NCBI RefSeq assembly: GCF_003143995.1
Contig: NZ_QFWG01000004.1
Location: forward strand, 94,863-158,862
Direction: 5' to 3'
DNA: 64,000 bases
Source: Pseudoglutamicibacter cumminsii
GTDB lineage: Bacteria; Actinomycetota; Actinomycetes; Actinomycetales; Micrococcaceae
Shown here piece by piece: positions 17,522 to 25,681 of the stretch (position 1 is its first letter; each line of letters opens with the position of its first letter). A model generated the notes under the pieces. That model was not told where the DNA came from. It made no database searches and was given only the letters and a program-made list of their open reading frames with translations. A program made the translations under genes and the position numbers.

Positions 17522-18501
17522 CTCGAGCCACCGCCCTTGCGAGCGCCCGAGCCGAGCTGGAGCGGGAGATGAGGCTGAGGTACCTGAGGCTGGGGCATGT
17601 GCGGCTGGGGCATGGCGGCACGGACGTGGTGGAAATGATCCATAGGGCCGCTGACGGGCGGGTCTTGCCCGAGCGTGACATCGAGGCGCTCGCCGTGAGA
17701 GATCGCGTGGTGCAGCCAATCGCTGGCCCATGCGAGCGCTCGGGCAGGAGCATCTCCCGCGGCTAAACGCGTGGTGAGCGCAGACGCGAGCGTACATCCC
17801 GTGCCCTGGGTTGCCGAGGACTCAACGCGTTGAGTGTGTATCGCGATGGGCTCGGCGCCGGACTCGATCCAGTAGTTTGTGGTCTGCTCAGAATCCAGGT
17901 GGCCGGTCTTAGCGATCACAACATTCCCGTGCCGCTCGGTCCACGCTCGTGCCTGATTGCACACGTCGATGTGGGTCTCGGCGTGGCTCGAATCGGTTAG
18001 TTCCGCTAACTCGAGGGCGTTCGGGGTTATGACGTCCGCGGCAGCGCAGAGCGCCGCAACCTCAGGGAAGGCCTCGGGCGCAATCAGGGCGGTTCCGCTG
18101 CTTGAGATCATGACCGGATCAACCACGATCAGCTGTGGTCTCGCTTCGCTGAGCCATTCAGCCACAGCCTGGACGTTCTCTGCGGTGCCGAGCATTCCAA
18201 TCTTGACCGCATCGATGCGCGCATGTTCCGCGATGGCATCCAGTTGAGCGCGCACTACGGCCGCGCTCATGTGTTCGATGTGGGTCACACGCGAACTGTT
18301 CTGCGCCAGCACCGCGGTGGTCACGGGGAGCGCATATCCGCCAGCGGCATGAATGCTTTTGATGTCGGCAGCGGAACCAGCGCCGCCGGTCGGATCTGTT
18401 CCGGCGATCGTGACGACGCATGGAACAGTGTTTCGGTGAGACGCGCGCTGGGCGCCGGAGGTCGATGCGCCGGGAGAAAGTGGGCGCACGGAGGTATGCA
18501 T
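17518..18501 (-). CDS. thiD: Hydroxymethylpyrimidine/phosphomethylpyrimidine kinase
   Basis: Phosphorylates HMP twice to HMP-PP for ThiE. It is a ribokinase-fold enzyme of 327 residues: TIAGTDPTGGAGSAADIK near residue 30, VDPVMISSSGTAL, TPNALELAEL, and the anion hole GTGCTLASALT near residue 245. The N-terminal 25 residues and the C-terminal tail (three PQPH/PQPQ-type repeats, then a Gly/Lys/Arg end) are extra to the family. The ATG lies six bases after the TPP aptamer, whose last helix contains the AAGGGA ribosome binding site. First gene of the operon. Confidence 0.94.
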   Translation of the reverse strand: MHTSVRPLSPGASTSGAQRASHRNTVPCVVTIAGTDPTGGAGSAADIKSIHAAGGYALPVTTAVLAQNSSRVTHIEHMSAAVVRAQLDAIAEHARIDAVKIGMLGTAENVQAVAEWLSEARPQLIVVDPVMISSSGTALIAPEAFPEVAALCAAADVITPNALELAELTDSSHAETHIDVCNQARAWTERHGNVVIAKTGHLDSEQTTNYWIESGAEPIAIHTQRVESSATQGTGCTLASALTTRLAAGDAPARALAWASDWLHHAISHGERLDVTLGQDPPVSGPMDHFHHVRAAMPQPHMPQPQVPQPHLPLQLGSGARKGGGSR

Positions 18502-18507
18502 TTGGGG

Positions 18508-18590
18508 GACATCCCTTCGCTAGTGCGAACTAGATCAGGTTCAACGGGTGTGATCTCAGCACCTCAGTGGGTGCACCCCGTGTCGGGAGA
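18508..18590 (-). ncRNA. TPP (thi-box) riboswitch
   Basis: Reading the minus strand, the RNA contains CACTGAGGTGCTGAGAT, then ACCCGTTGAACCTGATCTAG, then the closing GCACTAGCGAAGGGATG. These are the diagnostic CUGAGA and ACCUGAUC(U) modules of the thiamine pyrophosphate aptamer. The terminal AAGGGATGTCC strand pairs in P1 and also provides the thiD ribosome binding site, so ligand binding should block translation directly. Confidence 0.95.
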
Positions 18591-18721
18591 ACACTATGCC
18601 ACACATTTCCGGTGCGGACCGCCTCGGAGTCTTCGCTGAGGTAGCGGCAGACACATTGTGTGCACTTGTGTCAAACCTTCAACCTCTACTTGGGTGAGTC
18701 TGTGGGTAAGTTCCAAAAACC

Positions 18722-18977
18722 TGTGGATAACTTTTATTTTCGGATGTGTACCGCGTGGATATCTGTCTTGTCAACATGAGAGTTGAGCTTGAAGGTTGGG
18801 GAAAAGTTTTTAGCGGAATTGTCCGATCCACAAGCAAAAACCGCGGAATCATGCGGGAGTTTCCGCATCATAGGTTGGAAACCCCCAGACTTATCCCCAA
18901 GTTATCCACAGATGTGGTGGATATCCACCGGTGTGTTCCACAATTGTCCACACAGGATCCCCAAGCCCTGTGGATAA
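18722..18977. promoter_or_regulatory. Cluster of DnaA boxes upstream of dnaB
   Basis: Three perfect DnaA boxes (TTATCCACA or its complement) at 18722-18730 (minus), 18902-18910 (plus) and 18969-18977 (minus), plus one-mismatch variants TTATCCCCA at 18891-18899 and TTGTCCACA at 18944-18952. The last perfect box sits six bases upstream of the dnaB -35 hexamer. The rest of the 520-base gap (18591-19110) holds no visible gene. Confidence 0.8.
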
Positions 18978-18983
18978 CTCGGC

Positions 18984-19011
18984 TTGCTATGTGGGTTTTT
19001 CGCCCTACACT
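18984..19011 (+). promoter_or_regulatory. Predicted dnaB promoter
   Basis: TTGCTA (18984-18989), 16-base spacer, TACACT (19006-19011). A consensus DnaA box abuts the -35 side, suggesting DnaA-dependent control. Confidence 0.55.
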
Positions 19012-19110
19012 TGCGTGAAGACGGTACCTGCGTGAAGCAGAGCCACGGTAGTGAAGCCAAGGTAGTGAAACAGGGTCAAGCTAGTGGCTGAGGTGGGCTG
19101 GAGGAGCACA

Positions 19111-20514
19111 GTGGATCAATACAGCGATTCCCAATACAACGATGCAGGTGCGTCATCTGCAGGTGGCTCGTCGCTTTCGGAGCGTGTCCCACCCCAGGAC
19201 CTCGCAGCGGAACAGTCTGTTTTGGGCGGCATGTTGCTCTCACAGGACGCGATCGCTGACTGCGTTGAGATCCTGCGCTCATCGGACTTCTACAAGCCGG
19301 CACACTCGACCATTTTCGACGCCATCACGGATCTCTACGGCCGCGGTGAGCCAGCGGACGCCGTGACGGTTTCGAGCTACCTCACCAAAAATGGGGACCT
19401 CAACCGGGCCGGCGGTGCGGCGTACATCCACGAGGTCATCCAGTCCGTCCCGACCGCCGCGAACGCGAGCTTCTACGCGGAAATCGTGAGGGAGCGCGCG
19501 ATCCTGCGCCGCCTCGTCTACGCGGGTGACCGCATCACGCAGATGGCCTACGCCGCAGACGGCGAGGTCGATGCGATCGTCAACGATGCCCAGGCCGAAG
19601 TCATGCAGGTCGCTGAACGCCGGACCGCCGAAGACTACGTCGTGCTCTCTGACATCATGGAGCACACGGTCGATGAGATCGAGGCCGCGGGGCAGAAATC
19701 GGGCGACGAAATCACGGGCGTGCCATCGGGTTTCTATGAGCTCGACGAACTCACCCAGGGCTTCCAGGGCGGCCAGATGATCGTTGTCGCGGCCCGCCCA
19801 GCGGTCGGTAAGTCGACGTTCGCCCTCGACATCGCGCGTTCCGCCGCGATCAAGAACAACATGACGACCGTGTTCTTCTCGCTTGAAATGGGCCGTTCAG
19901 AAATCGCGATGCGCCTGCTTTCAGCTGAGACCGCCATCGGGCTCCAGAATATCCGTAAAGGCGACATGCAGGACAGCGACTGGGCCAAGGTCGCCCGCAC
20001 CCTGCCGGAGCTCAACAGCGCGCCGTTCTTCATTGACGATTCACCGAACATGACGCTCATGGAGATCCGCGCGAAGTGCCGCCGCCTCAAGCAGCAGCAC
20101 AACCTCAAGCTCGTGGTTCTGGACTACCTGCAGCTCATGTCCTCGGGTAAGCGCGTCGAATCGCGTCAGCAGGAAGTCGCTGAGTTCTCACGTGCGTTGA
20201 AGCTTCTAGCTAAGGAGCTCGAGGTCCCGGTGATCGCGCTATCGCAGCTCAACCGTGGCTCCGAACAGCGCACCGACAAGCGCCCCCAGGTGTCCGACCT
20301 GCGTGAATCTGGTTCGATTGAGCAGGACGCCGACATGGTCATTTTGCTGCACCGCGAAGACATCTACGACAAGGAATCGCCGCGAGCCGGTGAGGCCGAT
20401 GTGATCGTCGCGAAGCACAGAAACGGTCCAACGAAGACGATTGTGGTCGCGTTCCAGGGCCACTACTCCCGCTTCAGCAACATGGCCTACGAATCCAGCG
20501 ACGCCGGAATCTAG
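19111..20514 (+). CDS. dnaB: Replicative DNA helicase DnaB
   Basis: Hexameric 5'-3' helicase of the replisome, 467 residues. The N-terminal collar domain (PPQDLAAEQSVLGGMLLS to about residue 145) is followed by the RecA-like domain: Walker A in ARPAVGKSTFALD, FFSLEMGRSEIAMRL, Walker B near LVVLDYLQLM, RQQEVAEFSRALKLLAKEL, SQLNRGSE and the arginine-finger region near ADMVILLHRE. I chose GTG 19111 because GGAGGAG is five bases upstream; GTG 19084 is an alternative. No intein is present. Its promoter lies among DnaA boxes. Convergent with the EamA gene. Confidence 0.97.
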   Translation: MDQYSDSQYNDAGASSAGGSSLSERVPPQDLAAEQSVLGGMLLSQDAIADCVEILRSSDFYKPAHSTIFDAITDLYGRGEPADAVTVSSYLTKNGDLNRAGGAAYIHEVIQSVPTAANASFYAEIVRERAILRRLVYAGDRITQMAYAADGEVDAIVNDAQAEVMQVAERRTAEDYVVLSDIMEHTVDEIEAAGQKSGDEITGVPSGFYELDELTQGFQGGQMIVVAARPAVGKSTFALDIARSAAIKNNMTTVFFSLEMGRSEIAMRLLSAETAIGLQNIRKGDMQDSDWAKVARTLPELNSAPFFIDDSPNMTLMEIRAKCRRLKQQHNLKLVVLDYLQLMSSGKRVESRQQEVAEFSRALKLLAKELEVPVIALSQLNRGSEQRTDKRPQVSDLRESGSIEQDADMVILLHREDIYDKESPRAGEADVIVAKHRNGPTKTIVVAFQGHYSRFSNMAYESSDAGI

Positions 20515-20550
20515 CTTCGGTAGCGACGTGGTCAGAGGGTAGCGGCGCGG

Positions 20551-21678
20551 TTAGCGCGGCGTGACCTCGCGACGCGGCGGCCGCTTGGTCTTCACGTCGC
20601 GACCCGCCTGAGTGGTCTTGCGTGGATCTGCGCCCGTCGTCTGCGTCTTTGTCGTCTGGGCTTTCGTGGTTTTCTTGCGAGGCTTCTTGAGCTTCGGCCG
20701 CCACTTGACGCGGCGGCGAGGCTCGATGCCCGGCATCTTCTTCGCAAGAGCCGAAGGACCGCGTGGGCGCTCGCCGAGTTTGATGAACACCACGCCGGCG
20801 AGGATCGCGGCGCCACCCACGAATTGGACCACGGCGAGCGTCTCACCCAAGAGCCACCACGCGACCAACGCGGCGAACAGAACCTCGGTCAGGTTCACGA
20901 ACGAGCCGACGCCCGCGCCCATGAGCCGCAAGCCCACCACGCCAAGAACGTACGCGGCGACCGTGAAAACAATGATGATGGCGTGGGCGAGGAACCACGG
21001 GGCGTTCCATTGGCCTAGCGCGGCAGCATCGGTGGTCGCTTTCCACGGAAGCAAACCGAGCACCACAAACGGGACGGTGCCGATAGCGCCAACCGCGAAA
21101 CCCAACCCAGTGAGCGCAGTCGACGGGATCTTGACCGAATCGTTCGCCGAAATCAAGAAGTACACTGCCAGGCACACCGCCGAGGCCAAGCCCATGATCA
21201 CGCCTAGCGCATCCAGCGCATCGGAACCTTCACGGACCACAGCACCCACATCGAGCACTGCAACCAAACCGATCATCGAGATCGCAAGCCCAAAGAACGT
21301 CAACCCCGAAGGGCGGGCCTTAGTGCGAGCCCACAGCCAAAACACGATCATCATGGGCGCGGTCATCTCAAGCAGGATCGCGACCGTCACGTTGAGGCGT
21401 TCAACAGCAACGAAATAGGTCGCCTGAACGCCCGTCATCGAGAACAGACCGAACGCGACAATAAGCCGCCAGTGCGCACGGACCTCGCCCCATTTGCCGC
21501 GCAACTGAATCAGCGTGGGAATCAGGAGGACGAGTGCGCAACCAGTGAGTCTCACCAACGTCACGGAGCCAGGTGACCAGCCAGAACCATACAGCGCTTT
21601 GCCTACCGGGCCGGGAAGGGCGAACGCGAAAGATGACGCCAAAGCGAAGACGAGACCAACAAGGAATTTTGGTTGCAC
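20551..21678 (-). CDS. EamA-family (RhaT/DMT) transporter with long basic tail
   Basis: Inner-membrane protein of 375 residues with two EamA repeats, about ten helices in residues 1-300: SSFAFALPGPVGKALYGSGWSPGSVTLVRL in helix 1-2 pieces, ATYFVAVERLNVTVAILLEMTAP at the first repeat end, and LTEVLFAALVAWWLLGE in the second. The last 75 residues are rich in Lys, Arg and Thr (KPRKKTTKAQTTKTQTTG and similar), an unusual cytoplasmic tail. GTG 21678 has AGGAGG five bases upstream; GTG 21684 overlaps that site. Substrate unknown; DMT members export metabolites or amino acids. Confidence 0.85.
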   Translation of the reverse strand: MQPKFLVGLVFALASSFAFALPGPVGKALYGSGWSPGSVTLVRLTGCALVLLIPTLIQLRGKWGEVRAHWRLIVAFGLFSMTGVQATYFVAVERLNVTVAILLEMTAPMMIVFWLWARTKARPSGLTFFGLAISMIGLVAVLDVGAVVREGSDALDALGVIMGLASAVCLAVYFLISANDSVKIPSTALTGLGFAVGAIGTVPFVVLGLLPWKATTDAAALGQWNAPWFLAHAIIIVFTVAAYVLGVVGLRLMGAGVGSFVNLTEVLFAALVAWWLLGETLAVVQFVGGAAILAGVVFIKLGERPRGPSALAKKMPGIEPRRRVKWRPKLKKPRKKTTKAQTTKTQTTGADPRKTTQAGRDVKTKRPPRREVTPR

Positions 21679-21808
21679 AAACACCTCCTAGTTATCGAGT
21701 GAATCTATGAATCAGCCTAGGAAAAATGCTGGATACCCTGGAAATCAGAGCAAAATTACGCAAAGCTAGTGTCTCATTAGAACCTCATCTACATGTAGGG
21801 ACTGGCAC

Positions 21809-22546
21809 ATGTTTAGCAAGACGAAGACCGCACGACGCACACTCGCAACGATGGCCGTGGCTCCACTGCTCGCAGTGTCGCTTGTCGGTTGCGGCGATAA
21901 GAACGGCGGCGGGGAGCCGAGCCCGGAGCCTTCGCAGAGTCAGGAGTCGCCGAGCCCGCAGTCTCCGAGCCCCCAGTCTCCGAGCCCGCAGTCTCCGAGC
22001 CCGCAGTCGCCGAGCCCGCAGACTACCGGTGCGGCGAAGGCAGACCCGAAATTCCTGGAGTTCATGAAGAACAACGTCAGCTCTGACTACCAGGTTGTGG
22101 ACCTTGGGCCACACTTGCAGAAGCGCGATGTGGGTGCGGGTGACCTCGTTAACAAGTGCCCAGCCGTGATCTATGGTGCGGCGGACCTCGCCAAGGATGG
22201 CGCTCAAGTGGTTTCCGCTACGCAGTCATCGCCAAAGCAAAAGGCTGTGACTGTGCTGATGTACCCATCGGCCGACAAGGCGAATGCCGCCCTCGAACAG
22301 GTCAAGCAAGAAATGGCTAACCCTGAATGCCATACGGTCCCAGTCAATGGGACCAACATCAGTGCGAAGCCGATCACGGACTCGCACGGCTTTGATAACT
22401 ATGTGGGCATCTCGATGGACGTTAACGGCACCAAGGTCGAGAACCTGTTCACGACCAAGGGCCAGTTCCTGGTGCTCATGATCGGCGACCTCAACGGGGT
22501 AACCCCGGACGCTAAGAAGGTTTACGACGCCCTGCCAACGTCGTAA
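21809..22546 (+). CDS. Lipoprotein with SPSPQ repeats, paralogue of the next gene
   Basis: A 245-residue predicted lipoprotein of unknown function. A twin-Arg-like/basic N-region (KTARRTLATM) leads to a hydrophobic core and the lipobox LVGC. A Pro/Ser spacer with five SPSPQ repeats follows, then a folded domain of about 170 residues with KFLEFMKNNVSSDYQVVDL and a C-terminal GQFLVLMIGDLNGVTPDAKKVYDALP. The same ending occurs in the next gene (HLMVMVGDLETIAADGKKVYDALP), so the two are tandem paralogues. Two conserved cysteines (NKCPA, NPECH) may form a disulfide. No ribosome binding site is obvious. Confidence 0.75.
   Translation: MFSKTKTARRTLATMAVAPLLAVSLVGCGDKNGGGEPSPEPSQSQESPSPQSPSPQSPSPQSPSPQSPSPQTTGAAKADPKFLEFMKNNVSSDYQVVDLGPHLQKRDVGAGDLVNKCPAVIYGAADLAKDGAQVVSATQSSPKQKAVTVLMYPSADKANAALEQVKQEMANPECHTVPVNGTNISAKPITDSHGFDNYVGISMDVNGTKVENLFTTKGQFLVLMIGDLNGVTPDAKKVYDALPTS
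21947..22021 (+). repeat. 15-base in-frame tandem repeat encoding SPSPQ, five copies
   Basis: Five near-identical 15-base units encode SPSPQ in the spacer after the lipobox. Such coding repeats change number readily and would alter the length of the surface stalk. Confidence 0.85.
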
Positions 22547-22556
22547 TCCGCGGGGC

Positions 22557-22605
22557 CGGTTCCGGATCGGCGTCGGTCCGGATCGGCGCCGGTTCAGGAT
22601 CGGGG
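22557..22605 (+). repeat. Intergenic 16-17-base tandem repeat, three units
   Basis: Units starting at 22557, 22574 and 22590, of the type CGGTTCCGGATCGGCG, between the two lipoprotein genes. Confidence 0.65.
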
Positions 22606-22635
22606 TAGGTGCTGGGGCACGGAAAGGAAAGCCAC

Positions 22636-23427
22636 ATGTCACAGCGTGTATCCAACCGCTCGGTTGCGTATCGCTCAGTTGCCGTGTTCGCTTTGCCGGC
22701 GGTTCTAGCGGCAGCGCTCGTGGGCTGCTCCAATAAGGGCAACGACGGCGTCGAGGCGTCTGCGGACGCAAGCCAGTCGCAACCAGCGACGCCGGAGCCT
22801 GCACAGAGCGAGTCAGCGCCGAGTGAGTCGAGTGAAAGCGCGTCGCAAGACGCGAGCAACACCCCGAGTAACCCGCTACCGGATAAAGGCTCGGAGCGTT
22901 CCGGCTACCCGGCTGATCCGCACTTCATGCAGTTTGTGAAGGGGAAGCTCGGCGACGGCTATGAGACTCAGGACGCCAAAGAGTTCTATGAGCAGGCGGA
23001 GCATGGCGATAGCCCGCAGCTGGGTCAATGCGACATCCTGCTCAAGGGCTTGCAGGCCACGGTGACGAAGGACAGCCAGGCGGTTATCGCGCTGAAACTT
23101 CCTGAACGTTCAAGCACGGTTGCGGTTCAGGCGTACACCGCGCCAGAAACCGCATCCAAGCCGGCCGAATCTATTGAGCAGCTCAAGAAGGAACTGAGCA
23201 ATCCTGCGTGCGCCAAGCTTGAACTCGGGGACGTCAAGGTCAAGACGAGCCAGGTGAAAGACACCCTCGGCTTCAAGGGCGGCGTCCGGGTACGCCTTGA
23301 AGTAGAAGGCGAAGATGCGCAGGCGAACAACCTGTACGTCTCTAAGGGAACCCACCTCATGGTCATGGTGGGCGACCTGGAGACGATCGCCGCTGACGGC
23401 AAGAAGGTGTACGACGCACTCCCATAA
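22636..23427 (+). CDS. Lipoprotein, paralogue of the preceding gene
   Basis: A 263-residue predicted lipoprotein with lipobox LVGC after a basic/hydrophobic leader, then a Ser/Glu/Pro/Ala-rich disordered spacer (about residues 35-85) that replaces the SPSPQ repeats of its neighbour. The folded part shares HFMQFVKGKLGDGYETQD, two cysteines (GQCDI, NPACAK) and the terminal GDLETIAADGKKVYDALP with the upstream gene. Function unknown. The ATG at 22636 has GGAAAGGAAA upstream. It ends four bases before the next MFS gene, so co-transcription is likely. Confidence 0.75.
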   Translation: MSQRVSNRSVAYRSVAVFALPAVLAAALVGCSNKGNDGVEASADASQSQPATPEPAQSESAPSESSESASQDASNTPSNPLPDKGSERSGYPADPHFMQFVKGKLGDGYETQDAKEFYEQAEHGDSPQLGQCDILLKGLQATVTKDSQAVIALKLPERSSTVAVQAYTAPETASKPAESIEQLKKELSNPACAKLELGDVKVKTSQVKDTLGFKGGVRVRLEVEGEDAQANNLYVSKGTHLMVMVGDLETIAADGKKVYDALP

Positions 23428-23431
23428 CGAT

Positions 23432-24835
23432 ATGAAACAGCAACCCGTTCACGTCCGGCATAAAGTCGATGCGGACAAGCCTGCACAACAGCGTGCATCG
23501 AAACAGCGCACGCCGAAACGGCGCAGGCGTTCGCTCGCGGTCGTCGCGTTTGGGACGGTTATCGAGTGGTATGACTTCTCGATTTTCTTCTACGTTTCCA
23601 CGCAACTGACGCGCACGTTCTTCCACGGTGATTCGAACTCTCTTCTACTGACGCTCGGCGTTGGCGCTGCAGGGTTCCTCTTCCGCCCGTTGGGAGCCAT
23701 GGTTTTCGGGCACCTGGGCGAGCGCATCGGGCGCAAACAAGCCCTCGTGATCTCCGCTGTGCTGATGGCGGTAGCGATGTTCGGCATCGCCGTCCTACCC
23801 GGCTACGACGTTCTCGGCGTGTGGGCTGGGATCCTGCTCGTGACCCTGCGGTGCCTCGCAGGGTTCTCAGTGGGTGCTGAATACACCGGGATCATGGTGT
23901 ACCTCATGGAGTCCGCGAAACGGAACCGGCGTGGTGTTGCCGCGAGCTGGGCCGCAGCGAACTCCGAGCTTGGGTCGCTTCTCGCGGTGGGTGGTGCCGC
24001 GCTGTTGGCGCACTGGCTCACGGCAGACCAGATGGACAGCTGGGGTTGGCGCGTCCTGTTCGTTGTGGGCGGGCTCCTAGCGGCCGCGATGATTCCGCTT
24101 CGGCGCTTCATGGAAGAGACGGAGACGTTCGAGAAACTCAAGCAAGCAGGGGTAGCTCAGCGGCGGAAGGGTTCGCCGCTGATCGATGTTCTGAAGCATC
24201 AACCCAAGGCTGTTCTGTTTGCGTTCCTGTTCTCTTCGATCGGTTCGGTTACGTACTTCCTTAACATCACGAACGTCCCGACATATCTCGAATCCACCGC
24301 CGAGGTTTCGAATCAGCTGGCCCTGAACCTGGGGGCTATTGCGGCGGTCGCAGCGATCATTGCGACCCCATTCATCGGTTTGCTTTCGGACAAGTTTGGG
24401 CGCCGCGCCATGACGCTCACGCTCGGGCTCGTGCTGCTGGTGACGACTCTGCCGGCGTACCTGTTGCTCGCGGGCACCGGCAATGCAGGTGCAGTAACGG
24501 GTGTTGCTCTGCTCGCGGTTCCGGCGGCGGGGTGGTCCGCGATCGGTGCGGCGGCGATCCCTGAGCAGTTCAGTGCGCTGGGGCGTTTCGCTGGGATGGC
24601 AATCGGCTACAACATCGCGACCGTGCTGTTCGGCGGGTTCTCGCCGCTGGTTGCTGCAGCGCTCATCGACGTGACCGGCAACCAGTTCGCCCCGGCCTAC
24701 TATGCGACCGCGATTGTGGTTCTGTTCGGGATTCCGCTCATGTGGCTCATGCGAGACATGGCGGGCAAGTCACTTGAGGAAGTGGACCGGGACCCTGTGC
24801 TGAGACGGGCTAGAGCTGAGAAAGGCCGGGGCTAA
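23432..24835 (+). CDS. MHS-family MFS transporter
   Basis: MFS protein of 467 residues of the metabolite:proton symporter type: VVAFGTVIEWYDFSIFFYVST at helix 1 (the EWYDF signature), GHLGERIGRKQALVISAV in the 2-3 loop, GFSVGAEYTGIMVYLMES, and GLLSDKFGRRAMT. The cytoplasmic N-terminus is Lys/Arg/Gln-rich. Substrates of this family include citrate, alpha-ketoglutarate, proline and shikimate; none can be chosen here. It follows the second lipoprotein gene by four bases. It is a distant relative of the transporter in the thiamine operon. Confidence 0.85.
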   Translation: MKQQPVHVRHKVDADKPAQQRASKQRTPKRRRRSLAVVAFGTVIEWYDFSIFFYVSTQLTRTFFHGDSNSLLLTLGVGAAGFLFRPLGAMVFGHLGERIGRKQALVISAVLMAVAMFGIAVLPGYDVLGVWAGILLVTLRCLAGFSVGAEYTGIMVYLMESAKRNRRGVAASWAAANSELGSLLAVGGAALLAHWLTADQMDSWGWRVLFVVGGLLAAAMIPLRRFMEETETFEKLKQAGVAQRRKGSPLIDVLKHQPKAVLFAFLFSSIGSVTYFLNITNVPTYLESTAEVSNQLALNLGAIAAVAAIIATPFIGLLSDKFGRRAMTLTLGLVLLVTTLPAYLLLAGTGNAGAVTGVALLAVPAAGWSAIGAAAIPEQFSALGRFAGMAIGYNIATVLFGGFSPLVAAALIDVTGNQFAPAYYATAIVVLFGIPLMWLMRDMAGKSLEEVDRDPVLRRARAEKGRG

Positions 24836-24889
24836 ACCCCCGCACCGAAAGCCCCGCGCTGAAGAAACCCAGGTGAACCCCGTTTAGAC

Positions 24890-24902
24890 ATTGTTGAACA
24901 AT
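24890..24902. promoter_or_regulatory. Perfect 13-base palindrome upstream of bioM, candidate operator
   Basis: ATTGTTGAACAAT is symmetrical about its central base and lies just upstream of a TATAGG -10-like hexamer (24912-24917). Biotin genes in Actinobacteria are often controlled by the TetR-type repressor BioQ; whether this is its site is not known to me. Confidence 0.4.
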
Positions 24903-24916
24903 CTGGTGCACTATAG

Positions 24917-25681
24917 GTGGGTACTACTGCCAACCTGAGTGAGCCGTCCTCCGTGAACAACCCGCCAGCGCACACCCCAGAGGTGAGCGACCTAGCTGAG
25001 AACCGCATCGTCATGGACCGTGTGTCCGTTGAATACGATGACCGGCGGGTTCTTGACGACATCTCGCTCACGCTGAGTGAGCAGCGCATCGCGATCATCG
25101 GGCTCAACGGTTCCGGCAAGTCCACGCTCGTGAGGCTCATCAACGGCCTCGTGATGCCCACGTACGGCCGCGTCACGGTGGGTGGCGTATGCACGATGAA
25201 GGAAACCAAGCAGGTGCGCCGCCGCGTTGGGTTCGTGTTCCAGAATCCCGCGAACCAGATCATCATGCCCACGGTGGGTGAGGACATGCTGTTTGGCCTC
25301 AAGAACATCGGGATCCCTAAAGCTGAGCGTGTTGAGCGGGCGCGGGCAACGCTTGCGCAACTGGGCATGGGGAACTTCTACGACCGTGAAACGCACGCGC
25401 TGTCCGGCGGTGAGCAGCAGATGATCGCGCTGGCTTCCGTGCTCACGATGCGCCCCGAAACGATCATTTTGGACGAACCGACCACGATGCTGGACTTGCT
25501 GAACCGGCACCGGATGCGGTCGGTGATTGCCGGGCTTGCTCAGCGCAGCATTGTGGTGACGCATGATTTGGAGCTTGCGGCCGATGCGCAACGGGTTTTG
25601 GTGGTGCACGAGGGCCGGATTGTTGAGGATGGGGCCCCGGAGGACAGCATCGCGGCGTACCGCAGGATGTGTGAGCTGTGA
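24917..25681 (+). CDS. bioM: Biotin ECF transporter ATPase
   Basis: ABC ATPase of the energy-coupling-factor biotin importer BioMNY. Walker A is GLNGSGKST, the Q-loop sits in GFVFQNPANQIIMPTV, the signature is LSGGEQQM, Walker B is TIILDEPTTMLD, and the switch His is VVTHD. The start is uncertain: GTG 24917 coincides with the -10-like hexamer, and GTG 24953, GTG 24983 or ATG 25013 would give a length closer to the family. It overlaps bioN by four bases (GTGA). Confidence 0.93.
   Translation: MGTTANLSEPSSVNNPPAHTPEVSDLAENRIVMDRVSVEYDDRRVLDDISLTLSEQRIAIIGLNGSGKSTLVRLINGLVMPTYGRVTVGGVCTMKETKQVRRRVGFVFQNPANQIIMPTVGEDMLFGLKNIGIPKAERVERARATLAQLGMGNFYDRETHALSGGEQQMIALASVLTMRPETIILDEPTTMLDLLNRHRMRSVIAGLAQRSIVVTHDLELAADAQRVLVVHEGRIVEDGAPEDSIAAYRRMCEL

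Noticed and set aside
18722..18977. DnaA-box cluster as the chromosome origin oriC
   Set aside because: dnaA and dnaN are not adjacent and I see no clear AT-rich unwinding element; proximity to the dnaB promoter is better explained by regulation.
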